A stretch of DNA of 24,660 bases from Gemmatimonadota bacterium (GTDB lineage: Bacteria > GCA-2686955): the NCBI GenBank assembly GCA_002686955.1, contig NYZA01000186.1, forward strand, positions 1-24,660, given 5' to 3'. This document shows positions 1 to 7,801 of the stretch, piece by piece (position 1 is the first letter of the stretch; each line of letters starts with the position of its first letter). The notes beneath the pieces are model-generated. The model made no database searches and was not told where the DNA came from. It saw only the letters and a list, made by a program, of their open reading frames with translations. Both the position numbers and the translations under genes were made by a program.

Positions 1-2
1 CG

Positions 3-536
3 CACCTTGTCGAGAGAGAAGCAGAGCATGACCGCAACGATGTCCGCACCCCTGGCCGTCATGGCGCCCGCTCCGGCCGCTTCGGGTTGACCATCCATCC
101 GACGAAGAGCCAACTGATCGAATTCAGGCGGCCATCTGGCAGAGACGGAAAGGGCACCGGAACATTCGACTTCCTCGGCTTCACCCACTACTGGGCGAAG
201 ACGCGGCGAGGCGGATGGACCATCAAGCGAAAGACGCGACGCGCCCGGCAACTGCGGGCTCACAAAGCGATCTGGACCTCGTGCCGAGACCATCGACATT
301 GGAGCGTTCCTGAGCAGCATCGCCTGCTCAGCGCAAAGCTCCGAAGTCACTACGCCTACTACGGCATCCGAGGCAATTACGAAGCCTTGGAGGTGGTGTT
401 CGAATACGTGGAGAAGGCCTGGAAGCACTGGCTTAGACGCCGGACCCGAAACGGGTACATTCTGTGGGAGGTGTTCGACACGAAGTACCGGCGGGACTTC
501 CCGCTACCAAAGCCGAGGATCGTCCACTCATGCTGA
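3..536 (+). pseudogene. Group II intron reverse transcriptase/maturase, C-terminal fragment
   Basis: The clear part starts at the TTG at 87 and gives 149 residues. They match the end of group II intron-encoded proteins: the last RT segment (RFGLTIHPTKSQLIEFRR), the FDFLGFTHYW motif that opens the maturase (X) domain, a basic stretch, HYAYYGIRGNYEAL, and the family ending PLPKPRIVHS. Full-length relatives are about 400-450 residues and carry the YADD catalytic motif, which is not in the window. The frame stays open to the window edge, but the residues before RFGLTIHP do not resemble the expected RT palm. The gene therefore runs off the edge, is scrambled upstream, or both. Just downstream lie decayed intron RNA domains, so the element is probably immobile. 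Family assignment is secure; pseudogene status is inferred. Confidence 0.8.
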
Positions 537-579
537 CTCGGGCAGCAACGGTCATGCGCTCGCGGAGGGCGACCGCCGC

Positions 580-670
580 GGGTCTCCCCGTCCCAGGCGG
601 GGAACTAGGGGAATTCTTCACGTCCGGATCTGTGGGGGGGGCCGGGGGCAACCCCGGTCCCTACCCGGAA
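580..670 (+). mobile_element. 3' end of group II intron RNA (domain V/VI remnant)
   Basis: About 80 bases after the maturase stop, CACGTCCGGATCTGTGG (619-635) is the usual 3' strand of domain V in this class of intron. It is followed by a domain VI-like hairpin (CCGGGG at 642-647, CCCCGG at 652-657) and the CTACCCG intron end near 661-667. The 5' strand expected to pair with it, normally GAGCCGGATG, is not seen. The best candidate is GAACTAGGGG at 602-611, which pairs poorly and lacks the catalytic AGC triad. A separate small hairpin (CCCCG/CGGGG, 586-602) lies just before. The exact 3' splice junction is uncertain by several bases. Confidence 0.5.
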
Positions 671-708
671 GACGGATGTCGCTACGCGACGCCGCTTACG
701 CGGGACGA

Positions 709-1224
709 TTAACGTTCCTCTTGGAGCTCACTGAAGGCAGGCAAAAGACCCGGTGCCTCCCGACGAAGATAACGCGCGATATCGTCAACACTGGCGCCTG
801 CTTTCAGTAGCGCTACAACATCAGCCCGATCCTGTGATCGTCCAGCTTCAAGCTTCATGAGGACCAGCGCTTCGACTGGAAGAACGGGAATGGTCGACTC
901 AACAGGCAGGACAAGAAGGTCAGCGATGTGCGGATGGCCAGGGGGAACAGCGATAAGGTCAACGTCACTACGCTCGACCAAGTCTTTCAGGTCGTCTCGA
1001 TACACCAACAGTTGTGACGTGCTGTGAAACGCCGCCTCCCCCACTATATAGTCAGCATCCTTGGTGGCACGCGGATGGCCGTGAAGACCGACTGCCAGTC
1101 CGCCGACGAGGGCATGTGGAACTCCGAGGTTGGTGAGCTTCTTCGATGCCTCGATGGCATCGGTGAGGACCTCTGGTGCGACGACACCAATCAGAGCTGC
1201 TATTCCCGCTGGCTTGGGTCTCAT
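709..1224 (-). CDS. Small nucleotidyltransferase (MNT/AbiEii-like), putative toxin partner
   Basis: This 171-residue protein has the polymerase-beta-type nucleotidyltransferase signature. VGGLAVGLHGHPRATKDADY (residues about 41-60) supplies the GG and the first two catalytic carboxylates (DAD), and SDVDLIAVP near residue 87 supplies the third. The helical C-terminal part resembles the substrate-binding half of minimal nucleotidyltransferases. Such proteins act as toxins or modifying enzymes that transfer NMP to RNA or protein in AbiE-type and HEPN/MNT modules. Its ATG overlaps the stop of the upstream HigA-like gene by four bases (ATGA, 1221-1224), so the two are translationally coupled. A role as toxin of that pair is inference; it could be a housekeeping nucleotidyltransferase moved into the module. 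The target is unknown. Confidence 0.72.
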   Translation of the reverse strand: MRPKPAGIAALIGVVAPEVLTDAIEASKKLTNLGVPHALVGGLAVGLHGHPRATKDADYIVGEAAFHSTSQLLVYRDDLKDLVERSDVDLIAVPPGHPHIADLLVLPVESTIPVLPVEALVLMKLEAGRSQDRADVVALLKAGASVDDIARYLRREAPGLLPAFSELQEER

Positions 1225-1712
1225 AGGGGCGTTCCGACAAGAGCCACTGCACCGCTTGCATACGTGACTTCAGTCGCCACGCGCTTTGAATGGCGTCCCG
1301 ACAATTCCGCTTGCCGCTTCAACTGGTCAAGTTGGGCTGCGTCGATGCTCACCAGATCAGGCTTGAGTAGCGACGTGTCTGACTGTGAAAGCCTGCGCGC
1401 TCCTGTGGGCGTCACCAAGACCTGGTTTATCCCCTCATACGGCGCGACCGCATCATGAATGGTGGTCGTGCGCATACAATTGGCGATGTCGTATTCCGCC
1501 TGCATGTCGAGCCACCACCGCGGCGGGACCTCAAAGAAGAGACCCAAGCGAACCGCAGTGTCGGCGGAAATCCCCCTCCGCCCCTTGATGACCTCAGCCA
1601 CGCGGCTGACGTGGACTCCGATGCTCTTGGCAAGCCGATATGGCGTAATGCCAAGTGGGTCAAGGAATTGGTCTTTCAGGATCGTTCCAGGATGACGTGC
1701 GTTGTCCGACAT
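1221..1712 (-). CDS. HigA-family (XRE) antitoxin-like regulator with C-terminal extension
   Basis: The protein begins MSDNARHPGTILKDQFL and continues with an XRE helix-turn-helix (ITPYRLAKSIGVHVSRVAEV) and the HigA/VapI signature RRGISADTAVRLGLFF, then PPRWWLDMQAEYD. HigA antitoxins are usually about 100 residues. Here about 80 further residues follow with no recognised domain and could contact the partner. I chose the ATG at 1712 because the family match begins there; ATG 1736 and an alternative start at 1763 are open upstream. In classical higBA loci the RelE-like toxin precedes the antitoxin, but there is no room for a HigB upstream here. The partner is instead the nucleotidyltransferase downstream, overlapping by four bases. 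The regulator probably binds its own promoter in 1713-1800, though I could not define an operator. Confidence 0.8.
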   Translation of the reverse strand: MSDNARHPGTILKDQFLDPLGITPYRLAKSIGVHVSRVAEVIKGRRGISADTAVRLGLFFEVPPRWWLDMQAEYDIANCMRTTTIHDAVAPYEGINQVLVTPTGARRLSQSDTSLLKPDLVSIDAAQLDQLKRQAELSGRHSKRVATEVTYASGAVALVGTPL

Positions 1713-1863
1713 GAGGAATTCCAGGGCTTTGGACATGGTACCGTTGAGCGCTACTATCCTCAATTGGTAACATGATCACCGCGCTGGAAGTTCAGGTTTC
1801 TCAAGCTGCGATGGGTCATCACCGCTGCCCAGGTCGGCGCTTCCACTCACTCAAGCGAGGCAG

Positions 1864-2415
1864 CTACCATGACGCGTCAGGCGCGGTAGCGATCTCATCG
1901 TCCCCCAGCCGTGCACCCCAACTGCGAGGACAACCCGCATATAATGCCTCGTAGCATCGCTTTTTGCGCATCCAGTCAACTGCCTTGGCAAGCGGAGCCT
2001 TCTCAAAGTCCACGAAAACCCTTGCACTTTTCCCTCCGTCATTCCGACTCACAACCGGCAAACGAGGACCGTCACCACCGTACCGGATGATGGCACTTTG
2101 TCGCAGACACTCAATGTCCTCGCATATGTCGAGCGAAAATGGCAAGAGTGAGCATGGCCCGTTAACAACCGGCTGATCGTGCCGAGCGAAGCTCGGGACG
2201 ATGGAATAGGGCTTCAATCCCCTGAAATTCGTCAATGTCTCCCAGCGGGTGAGATCGTCGGTGACGGCGATCAAGTCCCGCCCGGCCAAAGGCTAGCCAC
2301 CACGCCGGAAGCCGAACCGAAGTGCAATCTCCGAGAGTAGGTGTTCCATGACGAACGCAACCTGGTGCACTTCTAACTTGAACCTAAGCCCCGAAATATG
2401 TATAGTTGCGGGCAT
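1864..2415 (-). pseudogene. Hypothetical protein, reading frame interrupted by amber codon
   Basis: I do not recognise this family. The frame 2289-1864 (141 residues, TTG first codon) looks protein-like (DLIAVTDDLTRWETLTNF, then ARVFVDFEKAPLAKAVDWM). It begins two codons after an in-frame TAG at 2293-2295. The same frame continues upstream of that stop to an ATG at 2415, adding 40 sensible residues (MPATIHISGLRF to ALRFGFRRGG). The simplest reading is one gene of about 180 codons broken by a nonsense mutation, in a region already full of gene fragments. Alternatively only the downstream part is expressed, from the TTG, or neither is. No good ribosome binding site is seen at either start. It lies upstream of the HigA-like gene in the same orientation, 151 bases away. 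Confidence 0.4.
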
Positions 2416-2714
2416 CTTGATAGGCGCTCTTCGGAGCGTTGAAAGCCGACGTGTTGCATACCACGGAAGGCAGCAGACCGGCCAACGATATGGCGAGCTG
2501 GGCGGTCCCCGCCGGGGTCTGAGAACGGGGCATGCGCATACGGGGGTGACCCGGGAGCTCGGGAGAGCCTCCTGTCTCCTACACATTATCGCCGGAAGAT
2601 CAGGGGTACCGGCTGATCAAGAGCCCTGGCGTTGGGGTGGCGTCCGTGACCGCTTCCTTCGACGAGCCCGACACCATGGTGTTGGGGACACGAACCGAAA
2701 TAGCACGGGTGTAG
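2416..2714. other. Non-coding or degraded stretch
   Basis: About 300 bases carry no convincing gene on either strand. Open frames are short, overlapping and of poor composition. The stretch around 2505-2580 is rich in GGGTGACCCGGGAGCTCGGG-like short inverted repeats. This is structured DNA reminiscent of the RNA-folding parts of group II introns, but I cannot confirm that. It separates the broken hypothetical gene from the methyltransferase remnant and may mark an old insertion or deletion junction. Confidence 0.35.
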
Positions 2715-3047
2715 GTACCGGAAGGGAGCGAGGAGCGAAGCGAGGGCGCCCTCGCGTTCTGGGAGGAGTACCCGGGGATCGACGCGGTGAAGGCCAAGAC
2801 GGCGCAGATCCGGGCGGCCGGTTACGAGGAAGTGCGGCACCACATCCTGCCGCGCTCGGCATGGATGGATGCGTACTATGCACCCATGAAGCACCGTTGC
2901 GACTCGCTCGAAGCGCTGTGGTCCGACGATCCCGAGGGCCAAGCCGCGCTGGCGTCCGCGCGGGCCGAGATCGCGGGCTTCGAGCGCGAGGGCCACACCT
3001 TCAGCTACGCCTTCTTCGTCATGCGACGCCCACCCGCGGGCGCTTGA
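2715..3047 (+). pseudogene. SAM-dependent methyltransferase, C-terminal remnant
   Basis: The frame opens after a TAG at 2712. Its recognisable part is AFWEEYPGIDAVKAK, then RAAGYEEVRHHILP, WMDAYYAPMKHRCDSL, and an ending FEREGHTFSYAFFVMRR. This series is typical of the last third of a class of small-molecule SAM-dependent methyltransferases, in which the substrate-binding helix is followed by a final strand ending in FFV-hydrophobic-RR. The Rossmann core with its glycine-rich SAM-binding motif is absent: the upstream 130 bases do not encode it in any frame. A GTG at 2787 could start an 86-residue product, but that could not bind SAM. I therefore call it a 5'-truncated pseudogene. Confidence 0.6.
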
Positions 3048-3133
3048 ACCGCCTCCTTTTGTCCCTCATTCCGTCGATCGATGCCCTCTGCTGAGCGGCG
3101 AAATCCCTCCTTCCGGGATCTCCCCGGGGCCAC

Positions 3134-3172
3134 TACGCTCGGTTAGAGTGGAGTCTGCGAATTCAGGGGGAA
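3134..3172 (+). promoter_or_regulatory. Possible promoter and ribosome binding site of the radical SAM gene
   Basis: A -10-like TAGAGT at 3144-3149 lies 26 bases upstream of the ATG at 3176. Its -35 is weak, which makes the promoter call tentative. The purine-rich CAGGGGGA at 3165-3172 is a convincing ribosome binding site and supports the chosen start. Confidence 0.3.
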
Positions 3173-3175
3173 CAG

Positions 3176-4332
3176 ATGATCAAGAATCGATCGAGCAGCG
3201 ACCGGAAGCCCTTGCCCGGACCATCCCACCTCATACTCTCGATCGCCGACCGGTGCAATCTGCGTTGCTCGATGTGCCCCACCGCCTTCGATTTCGGGCG
3301 CCCGAGCGGACTTGTCTTCACCGAGCACGGCCGCCGCGTCCTGGAGGAGATCCTACCGCACGTGACCCTCGCCACTCTGACGGGGGCCGAGGTCTTCTAC
3401 ACTCCGCCCGACACCTACGCCTGGCTCATGGGGGCGTTGCTCCGCAACGAGCAGGTCGAGCTGATGGCGGTCACCAACGCGACTCTGCTCGATCATGAGC
3501 GCACTCAGGAGATCGTCGATCGCTACCGCGGCCTGACCCTTTCGCTCGAGAGCCTCGATCCTGAGCTCTACCGGTCGATTCGGGTCGGCGCGGAGCTCGA
3601 ATCCGTGCTGGAGAACCTGGACCGGCTCCACGAGCTCAAGAGGGCGGCGGGGAAGGGGATGCACGATCCCCCACTGCTGCACCTCAACTGCGTGATCTTC
3701 CGCGACGCCCTGGACGGTCTGCCGGAGCTGGTGCGCCTGGCGGCGAGGCTCGAGATCAGGATCGTTGCCTTCACCCGCTTCCTCCTCTTCGACCGGCGAC
3801 AGCGAGGCACCCATGCCGATCAGTCCTTTCCCGTCACCACGGCGGACCGGGCGCGTTGGCGGGAGCTATTCGAGTCGATGGTCGACCTGGGCCGGTGCCA
3901 CGGCGTGACGGTCGTCGATCGCACCGCGACGCTCGTGCCGAGGAGCGAGGATCATTTGCCTTGGCACACCTCGCGCGTCGGCGGCACCGAGACATGTCCC
4001 GATCCTTGGTCCACCCTCTTCGTCCGGACCGACGGCTCGACCGCCTTCTGCACCGCTTCGGAGCTGAACCTGGGCAACGTCAACACCGACAGTTTCGACG
4101 AGTCTGGTTCGGGAAGCGGGCTCGCGACGCGCGCGCGGAGTTCCAGCGGGGGCGACTGCCGAGCTGTGTCGAGATCTGCGCCAGGGGGCTGGTCCCGGAG
4201 CCGCGTCATCCTCGCGCGGAGCTTATGCAACGCCGGTTGCGGTTTCGGTGGCGAAAGGCGTTCGGGAATGGTCTCCTCAGCCCCGGCGAAGCGACCCGAC
4301 GCTTTGGCGCGGCGGATGCCGCGGGGGTTTGA
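3176..4332 (+). pseudogene. Radical SAM/SPASM protein with frameshift near the C-terminus
   Basis: The ATG at 3176 follows a strong ribosome binding site (CAGGGGGA, 3165-3172). LILSIADRCNLRCSMCPTAF carries the CxxxCxxC motif for the radical SAM 4Fe-4S cluster, and LSLESLDPELYRSIR is a typical TIM-barrel strand. A SPASM-type auxiliary-cluster domain begins at CPDPWSTLFVRTDGSTAFC. After NLGNVNTDSFDE (codon 309) the reading frame turns to serine/glycine-rich nonsense and stops at 4336. One frame over, the expected SPASM sequence continues immediately (WFGKRARDARAEFQ, PSCVEICARGL) and stops at 4332. Only two bases (TC, 4103-4104) lie between GAG and TGG, so one base seems to be missing. It is either a real inactivating mutation or a sequencing error. 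The substrate is unknown, and no precursor peptide was seen nearby. Its end nearly abuts the convergent mlaF gene. Confidence 0.75.
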
Positions 4333-4339
4333 GTAGCGA

Positions 4340-5086
4340 CTACTCCGCCGAGAAGAACGCCCGAACCGATTCGACCTCGCAGCGCTCGGCCTCTTCCACC
4401 CTTCCCTGGAAAAGTACCCCGCCCCCTTCGAGGAAGAGCAGCCGATCCGCGATCCTTCGAATGCTCTCGACCTCGTGCGTCACGATCACGATGGTCGTAC
4501 CGAGATCGTCGCGCAGGCGCAGCAAGACCTGATCGAGGTGGCGGGCCATGACCGGATCGAGGCCCGCGCCGGGTTCATCGCAAACCAGCAGAGGTGGGTC
4601 GAGGATGAGGGCGCGGGCGAGGGACGCGCGCTTTCGCATCCCTCCCGAAAGCTCGGATGGCAGGCGTGTCGAGGCCTTCCCCAATCCGAGTTGACTCAGC
4701 CTCAGATCAACCAGGCGGTCGATGACGGGGCGGGGCAGAGTCGTGCGCATCTCCAAGGGCATGGCAACATTTTCTTCGACTGTGAGTGAACCCAGCAAGG
4801 CCCCGTTCTGGAAGAGGAATCCGATCCCGAGTCGTGCCTCTTCCAGCCCTTCCTCTTCGAGAGCCGTCAGCTCGATCCCCTCGAAAACGACGCGCCCCGC
4901 CAGCGGCTCCTCCAGGCGCAACATATGCTTCAGCAGAGTCGATTTTCCGGAGCCGCTTCCGCCGACGATCGCGAGGATTTCACCCCGCGCCACTTCGAAG
5001 GACACCGATTTGAGCACGCGGAGCTCGCCGTACGCCGCGTGCAGATCTTCCACCGACAGAACGACCGCGTTCTTCTTGTCGATCAT
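4340..5086 (-). CDS. mlaF: MlaF-type ABC transporter ATPase
   Basis: This is a 248-residue ATP-binding subunit of an MCE (Mla-type) lipid transporter. Visible motifs are Walker A GGSGSGKST (42-50), Q-loop FQ (92-93), signature LSGGMRKRASLARAL (from 146), Walker B LLVCDEP (166-172) with the family GAGLDP, and the H-loop THE (203-205). FQNGALLGSLTVEENVAMPL is characteristic of MlaF proteins. The ATG at 5086 is preceded by AGGAAA and lies eight bases after the mlaE stop. The open frame extends much further upstream, but that part overlaps mlaE in another frame. This is the last gene of the minus-strand operon. It powers the STAS-MlaE permease, to move phospholipid or another hydrophobic substrate between the membranes; direction cannot be told from sequence. 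Confidence 0.93.
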   Translation of the reverse strand: MIDKKNAVVLSVEDLHAAYGELRVLKSVSFEVARGEILAIVGGSGSGKSTLLKHMLRLEEPLAGRVVFEGIELTALEEEGLEEARLGIGFLFQNGALLGSLTVEENVAMPLEMRTTLPRPVIDRLVDLRLSQLGLGKASTRLPSELSGGMRKRASLARALILDPPLLVCDEPGAGLDPVMARHLDQVLLRLRDDLGTTIVIVTHEVESIRRIADRLLFLEGGGVLFQGRVEEAERCEVESVRAFFSAE

Positions 5087-5094
5087 GTCGTTTC

Positions 5095-6213
5095 CTATTC
5101 GAAGTAGAGGAGCATGCCCGCCAGTGCGTCCACGACGATCACGGCGAAGATCGACGATACAACGGCGGCCGTCGTCGCCCGCCCCACGCCTTCGGCTCCA
5201 CCCCTGACCCTGAACCCCTGGTAGCTGCCCAGAATCGCGATCACCCACGCGAAAACCACACTTTTCCCCATGCTGGTTCCGATATCGATCGGTTCGATGG
5301 CGGCGACGAGCTCGAGGAAAAAAGCCTGGGGCGCCAGATCGAGATAGCCGATCGCCGCGACGAAGCCGCCGAGGATCCCAACGGCCGTCGCCAGGAATGC
5401 GAGCAGCGGGGTCACGAGGGTGAGCGCCAGAAAGCGGGGCACTACGACGAATCGGATTGGATCGAGGCCCAGAGACTTCAATGCGTCGGTTTCTTCCGTC
5501 ACCACCATCGTGGCCACCTCGGCCGCGATCGCTGATCCGCTACGACCGGCGAGAACGATGGCGGTCATCAGCGCCCCCATCTCACGTGCCATCGATATTC
5601 CGATCAGATCGGCGACATAGATATTGGCTCCGAAGCGACGAAGCTGCGCGGATGCCTGAAGCGCCATCACCAGCCCGACGAGGAATGCGATGAGCGACAC
5701 CACGGGCAGCGCGTCGACTCCCATCGATATCGATACCGAAGTGAAGGTCCCCTTTCTTGCGCGCCCGCGCCGAAATAGCGCGCACACACTGAAGTAGAAG
5801 ACATTCGATGTCAGAATCAGCCCTTCGAGAAGCGCCGCGAAGGAGGCAACGCCTTTCGCGCCGATATTTTCGAGTCGGCGGCTCCAGATCGATTCCTTGG
5901 ATCCCACCGAAACGATCGGTTCTTCCGCGGGTTTGCCCGCCGGCGATAGCGCCAAAAAGGTCTTGCGGCATGCTTCGCCGAGCCCGAAGAGATGATCGGA
6001 GTCGATGCGCGTGCCGGTTCTTTCGACCAGCTCGAGAATCAGTGCGACGCCCGCCGAATCGAGCTCGGTGACATCGCGCAGATCGATCGAGACCGGCGTG
6101 CGTGGAAGATCATTCGCAACTTCGCGATAGACATCATGAATAGTGTCTCTGGTGATCCGCCCGCCGATCGAGACACCGGCCCCATCGATCCTTCCCCAGG
6201 CGTCAGAAGACAT
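5095..6213 (-). CDS. mlaE: MlaE-type permease with fused N-terminal STAS domain
   Basis: The roughly 372-residue product has two parts. Residues about 8-90 form a STAS domain with the diagnostic IDLRDVTELDSAG (DSAG at 52-55), like E. coli MlaB. Residues about 115-372 are the multi-pass MlaE permease (YADLIGISMAREMGALMTA-type core as VADLIGISMAREMGALMTA, AGRSGSAIAAEVATM, EETDALKSLGLDP). In E. coli MlaB is a separate subunit that binds MlaF; the fusion delivers it in fixed ratio, as known in some other bacteria. The start at 6213 (ATG) overlaps the end of the beta-barrel gene by 11 bases, and upstream in-frame codons to 6273 are possible. No strong ribosome binding site is visible, which suggests translational coupling. 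Inner-membrane location. Confidence 0.9.
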   Translation of the reverse strand: MSSDAWGRIDGAGVSIGGRITRDTIHDVYREVANDLPRTPVSIDLRDVTELDSAGVALILELVERTGTRIDSDHLFGLGEACRKTFLALSPAGKPAEEPIVSVGSKESIWSRRLENIGAKGVASFAALLEGLILTSNVFYFSVCALFRRGRARKGTFTSVSISMGVDALPVVSLIAFLVGLVMALQASAQLRRFGANIYVADLIGISMAREMGALMTAIVLAGRSGSAIAAEVATMVVTEETDALKSLGLDPIRFVVVPRFLALTLVTPLLAFLATAVGILGGFVAAIGYLDLAPQAFFLELVAAIEPIDIGTSMGKSVVFAWVIAILGSYQGFRVRGGAEGVGRATTAAVVSSIFAVIVVDALAGMLLYFE

Positions 6214-7801
6214 ACGAGAAACGCAGTCGCGCCGATCCATCGACGAGAGGCTCGTCGGCGATCGCGCTGTCATCGAGGTATCGAAGGGAGTAGTAGAGCG
6301 AAAGCCCCTTGGAGAGGCGCAGATTCACGGTCCCCTCGGCGTCGATGATGTTTCTTCCACCCCCTTGCGGGATTAGAAGATCGGCTTCCGCGCCCAGTAT
6401 GATCCTGCGCCCGAGTCTGCCCTCGAAGATCAACGATTCCTCGAAACCGTAAAGGCCGACCGACTCGAGCTCGGTGTAGAGATTCGCGTTCGATGGAGTG
6501 GTCAAAAGGGTGTCGGCACCCACCGCGTCGCGCAGCGCCTGGGTATTCTCCGCGGCACCGAAGACGGAGCGATTGATGGTCTGGCGAAAACCGTAGCCGG
6601 TTCTCAAGAAGAGGCTCGATCGCTCGCTTTTCAGCGCGATCAGATTCACGCCGACCCCTTCCTGCAGCGTCAACGGGAGACCCCCGGGAGAGATCTCTAT
6701 CTCGTCCGAGAGACCATGATCGACCGGCCGCAGATTCCGGTCGATCTTGATGAACTCGGTCGGGTCGTCGAGATAGACGCGCCCGGGGAAGAGCTTGTTT
6801 TCCAGAAGGAGGCGGGCGTAGAGGCCGACTCGAGAACGGAGCTTGCGCACAGCTACCGCGCGGGCCAGGAAACGGTCGGTGATGATCCGCCAGCCGAGCT
6901 CGGGCACGCGGCTGAGACCTTCCTCTCCGAGGCCGCGAATGCTGAGCGTGTACTGCTCTCCCTCGTAGGAGTGCCGGAGCTCGGCGGTGCCGCTGAAGGA
7001 GAGATCTTGGCGCGAGACCCCTTCGGCGCCGCCGTGCTGGTGATCGAAGAGCAGATTCGCATGACCGGCGGCGTAGGTGCGCGAGGTCCGGCCGCGCTGG
7101 CTCCGGGAGAGCGCCAGAGTCCCCGCGCCGAGGAAGTTCCCGGAAACGTCGTCGATCACGACGCTCAGCCGCGTAAGCTCGCCCGGCAGCAGTCGAACGG
7201 TCGCGAAATTGACGATCGAGCTGTAGTCCTCACCCACCGGCAAGATCTTGTAGAGACCGGCGGGGAGCACCCAGGTGAGCTGGCGCTCGCCCAGGGCTTC
7301 TTCGGCCGACCGACCGACTCCAAACGATGCGTAGGCCGGCAGTTGGACCACCTCGTAGCTGTAGCCGACCGTGGTGCGCGTTTCGTCGATCACCTCGACC
7401 ACCAGGGACGACCAATCCGGCTCGAGCACCGTCACGTGCCCCTTTCCCACCCGGAGTGATCTGCGCATCCGCTGCGTAAGGTCCCCGGAGCCCCACCTGA
7501 GCTCGTACTCGCCCGGCTCGAGCACCGCGCTGTGCCCCGTGCGCTGCACCTGCACCATCGCCCCGTCGCGATAAATCGAGTAGGGAGGCTCGTAATCGGG
7601 GTCGGTCATCGCCGGCACGAATGCCGTTCCTGTGCCCCACGGGATCACTAGCGCCTCCCTCTCGATCTGCATCATCGGATCGAGCGCGTCCCATGTGTCG
7701 ATTCCGGCGTCGATGGCGGGTCGAATCGGTGGCGAGTCGTCTCCCAGGGCCGCGGAGGACAGACCGGCGGCGAGGAGCACGATGCGAACCGAGCGCGTCA
7801 T
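6203..7801 (-). CDS. Putative outer-membrane beta-barrel protein of the MCE operon
   Basis: I do not recognise a named family for this 532-residue protein. It has a signal peptide (MTRSVRIVLLAAGLSSAALG). Residues about 55-230 are rich in beta-strands and look like one or two periplasmic beta-sandwiches (LEPGEYELRW, VLPAGLYKILP). From about 235 to the end, alternating hydrophobic/polar strands are rich in Tyr, Leu and Arg. The protein ends in RLRFSYVF, with the terminal phenylalanine expected for recognition by the BAM machinery. It sits inside the MCE operon, overlapping the lipoprotein gene by four bases (ATGA) and the permease gene by 11. A role as the outer-membrane end of this transport line is inferred from operon position. 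An unrelated porin-like or structural role is possible. Confidence 0.72.
   Translation of the reverse strand: MTRSVRIVLLAAGLSSAALGDDSPPIRPAIDAGIDTWDALDPMMQIEREALVIPWGTGTAFVPAMTDPDYEPPYSIYRDGAMVQVQRTGHSAVLEPGEYELRWGSGDLTQRMRRSLRVGKGHVTVLEPDWSSLVVEVIDETRTTVGYSYEVVQLPAYASFGVGRSAEEALGERQLTWVLPAGLYKILPVGEDYSSIVNFATVRLLPGELTRLSVVIDDVSGNFLGAGTLALSRSQRGRTSRTYAAGHANLLFDHQHGGAEGVSRQDLSFSGTAELRHSYEGEQYTLSIRGLGEEGLSRVPELGWRIITDRFLARAVAVRKLRSRVGLYARLLLENKLFPGRVYLDDPTEFIKIDRNLRPVDHGLSDEIEISPGGLPLTLQEGVGVNLIALKSERSSLFLRTGYGFRQTINRSVFGAAENTQALRDAVGADTLLTTPSNANLYTELESVGLYGFEESLIFEGRLGRRIILGAEADLLIPQGGGRNIIDAEGTVNLRLSKGLSLYYSLRYLDDSAIADEPLVDGSARLRFSYVF

Noticed and set aside
2505-2580. A second group II intron segment (domain I-like GGGTGACCCGGGAGCTCGGG)
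   Set aside because: It resembles intron RNA only by general impression. No boundary, maturase or domain V is present, so I did not annotate it as an intron.
3061-3130. Hairpin ATCCC/GGGAT before the radical SAM gene
   Set aside because: It is a five-pair stem without T-run or conserved context and is likely chance.
3856-4332. Separate plus-strand gene overlapping the radical SAM gene
   Set aside because: Only its last part is protein-like, and that part is the shifted continuation of the SPASM domain, not an independent gene.
6716-7459. 247-codon plus-strand frame
   Set aside because: It is antisense to the barrel protein gene, which has a signal peptide, operon overlaps and a barrel ending; this frame has no motifs.
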